DNA from: Formicarius rufipectus
Taxonomy: Eukaryota > Chordata > Aves > Passeriformes > Formicariidae
Assembly: GCA_013399695.1 (NCBI GenBank)
Contig: VXAU01003159.1
Coordinates: forward strand, 186,001-250,000
Reading direction: 5' to 3'
DNA length: 64,000 bases
Shown here: piece after piece, positions 59,501 through 64,000 of the stretch
How the letters are laid out: each line of letters begins with the position of its first letter
Numbering within the stretch: position 1 is the first letter of the stretch
Translations under genes and position numbers: made by a program
The notes under the pieces: generated by a model
What the model was told of the DNA's origin: nothing
Database searches by the model: none
The model's input: only the letters and a program-made list of their open reading frames with translations

Positions 59501-62500
59501 TCTGTGCTCTGTAGTCCATCTGACTGGGTACCCTTATGCAAGCTGGTTCTCTTTCCCTTTGGTTCATGTGTGTCTTTTGGGTACTTTCACTTTCTACTAA
59601 GAGTAAGACTTTCAGTAGCCTTGTGGGCTTCACTCTGTTGGTCTCACTGGAGGTACTGTAGTCACATAAAAAATATTTTTACTGTTCAAATAGAACTTAA
59701 AAATAGTTCTGCAGTAAGTGTTGTTGTAATTGATATACAGGGAGGTGAAATAAATGTTGTCTGTCCCTGAAAGGTTACAATATGGGCAAGTGCCAAATTA
59801 GCCTATTCAATAAATAAATTAGCCTATTCAGTAAATAAATAAATAAAAAGTTCTTTTCTGGTCACTTTTGCATCAGCATAGATCCTCTGAGAGGAGCTTC
59901 ATCTGGACTGAAGAGTAACATAGCTAAATCAGTGGGACTGACCAGACTGCCTAATTTGAGTGATCCTACACAGCAATTGTAAGGTTAAAACAAGGGTTGT
60001 CTCAACAGCTGTCTTAGGCTTGAGAACTCAGGTGGAGTTCCTGATTTTCCTTGGTAGATAGTCAAAGAACTCAATCTTCTGCTGATATTATAAAGAAAGA
60101 ATACAGCAGATACAATATCAAATTCCTAGTAACCTGGAGAAAAATCATAAATTATAGATGAAAAAACACTTCATGACCAACTTATCCGTACAGTCTAAAG
60201 GAAGTGACAATTTCTGGAACTTGCTCTTTTTTCATCCCTGGCGTGCTGTGTGTCAGAAGAAAATCAATGGGTGAAGCCAGTGGCTTGAAGGTCCATGGGT
60301 TCCAGAAAAGCAACTAAGACAAGTAAAGACTTGCTGAACAAAATAAGTATATATATAAAAAATACATCTGCTGAACAGAGTCAAAGGTTGGAAACTGAAG
60401 GTGAACGTACAACTCCGTAGTTTGAAGGGGAACACAGAAGAGACTTTTATGACTCAACTAGACAACCATGCCCAGAAATGTGCCCCAGAGAGCAGTCTTA
60501 GGAGACAGATAGTCTTCCATTGCCCATTCTAACTTCTTTGTTCCACACATTTCCATGTCCCTTGAACAGAACAGGGCTCCTATCAATCTCTTGATCTATT
60601 CTTCTGGCACACACAATGACTGTCCTATGTGCAGATGGCCCCACAGGGGTTTTACTGACTTTTTTTCCTAAAAAAAACATGTCCAAACTGCTTTTGGATT
60701 CACTGCTTCTCCACCCCATCGTTCTGCTAGTTCTTCCCATTTCTTTGATGGTTACATTGCATGACTTTTCTCCCACTTGTAAGATACATGCTTTATTTTA
60801 TAATGTTTCTCATGCACTAAAAAAAGTGCTTAGTCAAGCAGTTACCAGAGCTGGAAGATACTCCCCCAATTGGCACAGCCATCATGCAGTAGCCATCATG
60901 TTAACTTTAAGTATAGATTATTATTAAGGAGCTTGTATTATCTTGGCTGTTTGCCCAGCATGTCCTTGATAACTCAGGGTCGCAGAAAATGAGTAATGAT
61001 CTGGTCCTACCCAATAAGACACAGGATCATCATGATAAAAATGGCCTTAACATTCAGGAGGCCTTTAAATTTGGCACTCCAAATTGTAGGGAAAAATGGT
61101 TTAGATTACTTTCCATGAATAATTGTTACTAACCCTTATTCCCCTTTCGTCCCTTCCCAAGACTGATTCCCAGTTGCTTGGATGTTAGGAATATCCATGG
61201 ATAATGTTTAGGGGATTTAAGGCACTACCAGTTTTATGAAGTGAATGAGACTTTCTGGGTTACAGATGAAATACAGCCAGATAGTTTTCTCCGTGCACAA
61301 GTAGCTTAATATCTGCCTCTGAGATGGGAGCAATACCAAGTAATGCATTTTGACTGTGCAGTCTTGTGCAAACATTTCCCCAACAGAATTACATTCTCCT
61401 GGTGTGGGATGGTTTGTTACCCCTGAGTATAGTGCATATACCTTTATAGTGTTTCCTAGTCAACACTTTGACACGGAGCTGGCTTTCCCAGATTTCTACA
61501 TCGAGATAATGATCCCTTTAAGTGTTTTCACAGTACCATAATTGGTTCAGACCAGTGTCACAGGTAGCTGGTGAAGCAAACTCCAATGAATTCATAGGCA
61601 GTTCCAGTATCACAAGTATCGACCACAAGGGACATTGCTAATCTCAAGGAGGAGTCATTTTCCAAGTAGAAGCTAAAGCACAAGCCCCTCCAAAACCAGA
61701 TTTAAAAAAAAAAACAAAACCTTCATTTGTTTCTAATTAGGTAGTCAGGGAAAAAAGGAAAAAAAAAAGTCCCAACAGACAAATCAAAAAACTTTGCAGA
61801 AACAGCAGAGAGGGATAAAGTGACCTTTTTGATAGATTCCTGTGTTTCTGTTTTGTGTTTAGAAACTAGGAACGCAGTTTCTTACTTTTTGTGTGTTAGA
61901 CAATGGCTGTGGATGGGGAATACTCACTGCAGTCAGTTGATTGACCTGCCCTGGCACTAGCAAAAAATGACATAAAGACATGCACTGCAATCTCAGGAAG
62001 GGAACTTCTGTTATGTGTCTCTGGCAAATAGACTTTTACACCTAATTATCACAAAATGTGTTGCCTGCTCTGTGTTTCTTGCTACCTTGTTATTGTTTGT
62101 GCCCAATATCACCGTCATTAGTTTTATCCTCCTTCCACCCTGTGCCTCACTAATCAGAGCTAAGTATCATTCATCTGTAATCCTTTTCCTCCCCAGGACT
62201 CTCCCAGGTAAAACTGTATGTGTGTTTGAGAACAGGAAAAGTTTGTGTTTTTAAAACAAGTGCTGTCTCTTAGACACTCATGCAGAAGAAGCTAAAGCTT
62301 GGCAAATTACTTTATTAGTCCATCTATGACCTGTCCATTTTCTCTTTCCCACTGCTAAAGCCATCTTTGTCAGCACAATAGATTTCCAACATTTTTGCAA
62401 ATGCTGTCCCTCCTCTAGGGATTTTCCACTGCAGTTGGTACTATGCAATCCCAACTATTCCCCAAATTACACCGCCTTCATTTGAGGCACTCCCACATAA

Positions 62501-64000
62501 CAGAGTGCAGCTGTGATGGGATGTGCCTTGGGTCAGTGTACCTAGGTGAATTAAAAGGTGCAAGGACAGCATTACATTTTCTTTTTCTGCTCACCAGTGG
62601 CTCACTTCTGAGTAGTGAGCTTGTATTCCTTGTCAGCTTGCAGAGAAGGACGGGGTTTTATGAATGTCTACCATGCACATAAACAGACTTCATGAGATTT
62701 GGCAGACAGCAGCAAGTGATGACAGGTTGTCATCAAATTATTCCTTTATATGTTATACCAACAGAGATCATCCAGATTTGTTGGAAGGCAGATACATGAA
62801 ATATAAAATGTATCTTGGACAAGATCTTCATTAAGAGTACGCAAGTTTGTTAATCCTAATGCCCAGTCAGAAACTCTGGTAATTTTTTCATATTATTTGT
62901 CCCCTCTTAGCTTATTGACAATGAAAACAAAGCAGCCTTGGCCAGCCATTCATGTGGAAGGAAATTGTTAGCACAGCATGAGCCGTGCTGTGGTTTTTGT
63001 GTATGATATAACTGGACATCCCATCTAGTCAAGAAACCCCATCTCTGAATCAAGCCAAAAGAAGATACAGAGTATGAGATAAAGCTTATCAGGACCATGC
63101 ATACCTACATCTTATTGCCTAAAGGGAACCCAAAACCAGGTCAGGCTACTTTGATTTCATTCAGAACTTGATCCTTCTGTCTGAAGGATGGTAACAGACT
63201 ACATTTGGAAAATTGTCTGGAGCACATTGAGAACATCTTTCTGTGTTTCTAAGCAGGTTTGTTCTGATTAAGACTCCTTCAAATTTTCATACACAGTATA
63301 AGATGTTCAACTCTGAGAGTTTTTTGCTTGGAATAGAATCTTCACAAAAGAATAATGGTTGGAGCATAAGCAGATTATCACCAAGTAACAACCTGCATTG
63401 CAAGTGTTCCCTAAAAGGTCATCTGACAGAAGTGTTTTCCACAGTCCCCTCAAAACTGTAGGTTTTTTCTCTTCCATCATGAGATGGTCTAAGAAATGAG
63501 GCTACACATGTTCATTTAATACTATAGTTCCCTCATGATATCTTCACTTTCCTTAATGAGGGCAGTGTTGCTAAGTTGTTAGGAGCCTGAGGACTGTATC
63601 AAATTAACATAGCATGGAAGGGAAATAACAGAGAGTGGAGCTACTTGTGTGAAATGGAATGAGAACATTGATAGCCCTTTTATTGGTCTTAATTTTTGTT
63701 TTACAGACAAAATGTTAACAAGGATAATATAGAACACTTACTCAGAATTGTGATGTCCTTAGCTTTTCCAGCAACCTGAATGACCAAAAGTAATTAAACC
63801 TTTGCAGTACTGATTATAAAATAAAGCAACCACAATACAGGTGTTTAAATGTGAGGAAGAAAGGGAAGGAGCATGGGTCTTGATAAAATTACTGGGAAGA
63901 AATGGTAATGAATAGAAGACTCTTCTAGTTTTCCATGATTAACTTAGTTTTGCATGCGTTTACATGAGAGAATGGAAAGTCACACTGTAGCCTCAGTAGG
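56557..64000. other. Intergenic, no gene seen
   Basis: Unique AT-rich sequence to the window end. A block at about 58120-58520 has a conserved-element look (CTAATAATTAC, balanced composition). A two-copy tandem repeat lies at 59796-59850 and A-runs near 61704-61715 and 61758-61767. No known exon, RNA gene or interspersed repeat is recognisable. The next gene after KLF7 in vertebrate synteny (CPO in mammals) is not seen. Confidence 0.5.
59796..59850. repeat. Tandem duplication with 21-bp period plus AAAT repeat
   Basis: AATTAGCCTATTCAATAAAT is followed 21 bases later by AATTAGCCTATTCAGTAAAT, then a short AAAT microsatellite. Confidence 0.85.

Noticed and set aside
1..64000. CRISPR arrays, operons, bacterial genes or phage
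   Set aside because: No regularly spaced repeats or dense coding. Split exons and CR1 repeats show vertebrate nuclear DNA.

Overview
The window comes from a vertebrate nuclear genome, almost certainly a bird and probably a songbird. The main evidence is the 3' half of KLF7 (Kruppel-like factor 7), three exons with long AT-rich introns, together with several CR1 LINE fragments, which are the dominant repeat of bird genomes. There is no bacterial-style gene packing, operon or CRISPR array. An endogenous-retrovirus fragment and a run of 286 N bases (assembly gap) are also present.

Layout: positions 1-387 are the 3' part of a large KLF7 coding exon (the window begins inside it). Intron 388-21210 (about 20.8 kb) carries an antisense retroviral pol fragment (about 7345-8690), an antisense signal-peptide-like repeat ORF (9207-9566), a GC-rich block with an RFX X-box (about 12380-13100) and a small CR1 tail (about 20395-20457). 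The next coding exon is 21211-21334. Intron 21335-27866 carries a candidate conserved regulatory block (about 21840-22570). The last coding exon is 27867-27918 (TAA at 27916-27918). A very long 3' UTR of about 8.6 kb follows, containing three CR1 fragments and the assembly gap, and ends near a canonical AATAAA at 36503-36508.

The three exon pieces splice in frame (385 + 124 + 52 nt = 187 codons including the stop) to give the last 186 residues of KLF7: part of the activation region, a basic segment and three C2H2 zinc fingers ending at the C-terminal HI. The first 110 or so residues, the promoter and the first exon lie before the window.

From about 36530 to 64000 (27 kb) no protein-coding exon is recognisable. 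The stretch holds one CR1 copy, simple repeats, a GC-rich island (40900-42300) with open but low-complexity reading frames, and several blocks whose composition and homeodomain-like or GATA-like motifs suggest conserved noncoding elements. Those last assignments are inference and need alignment to other birds.
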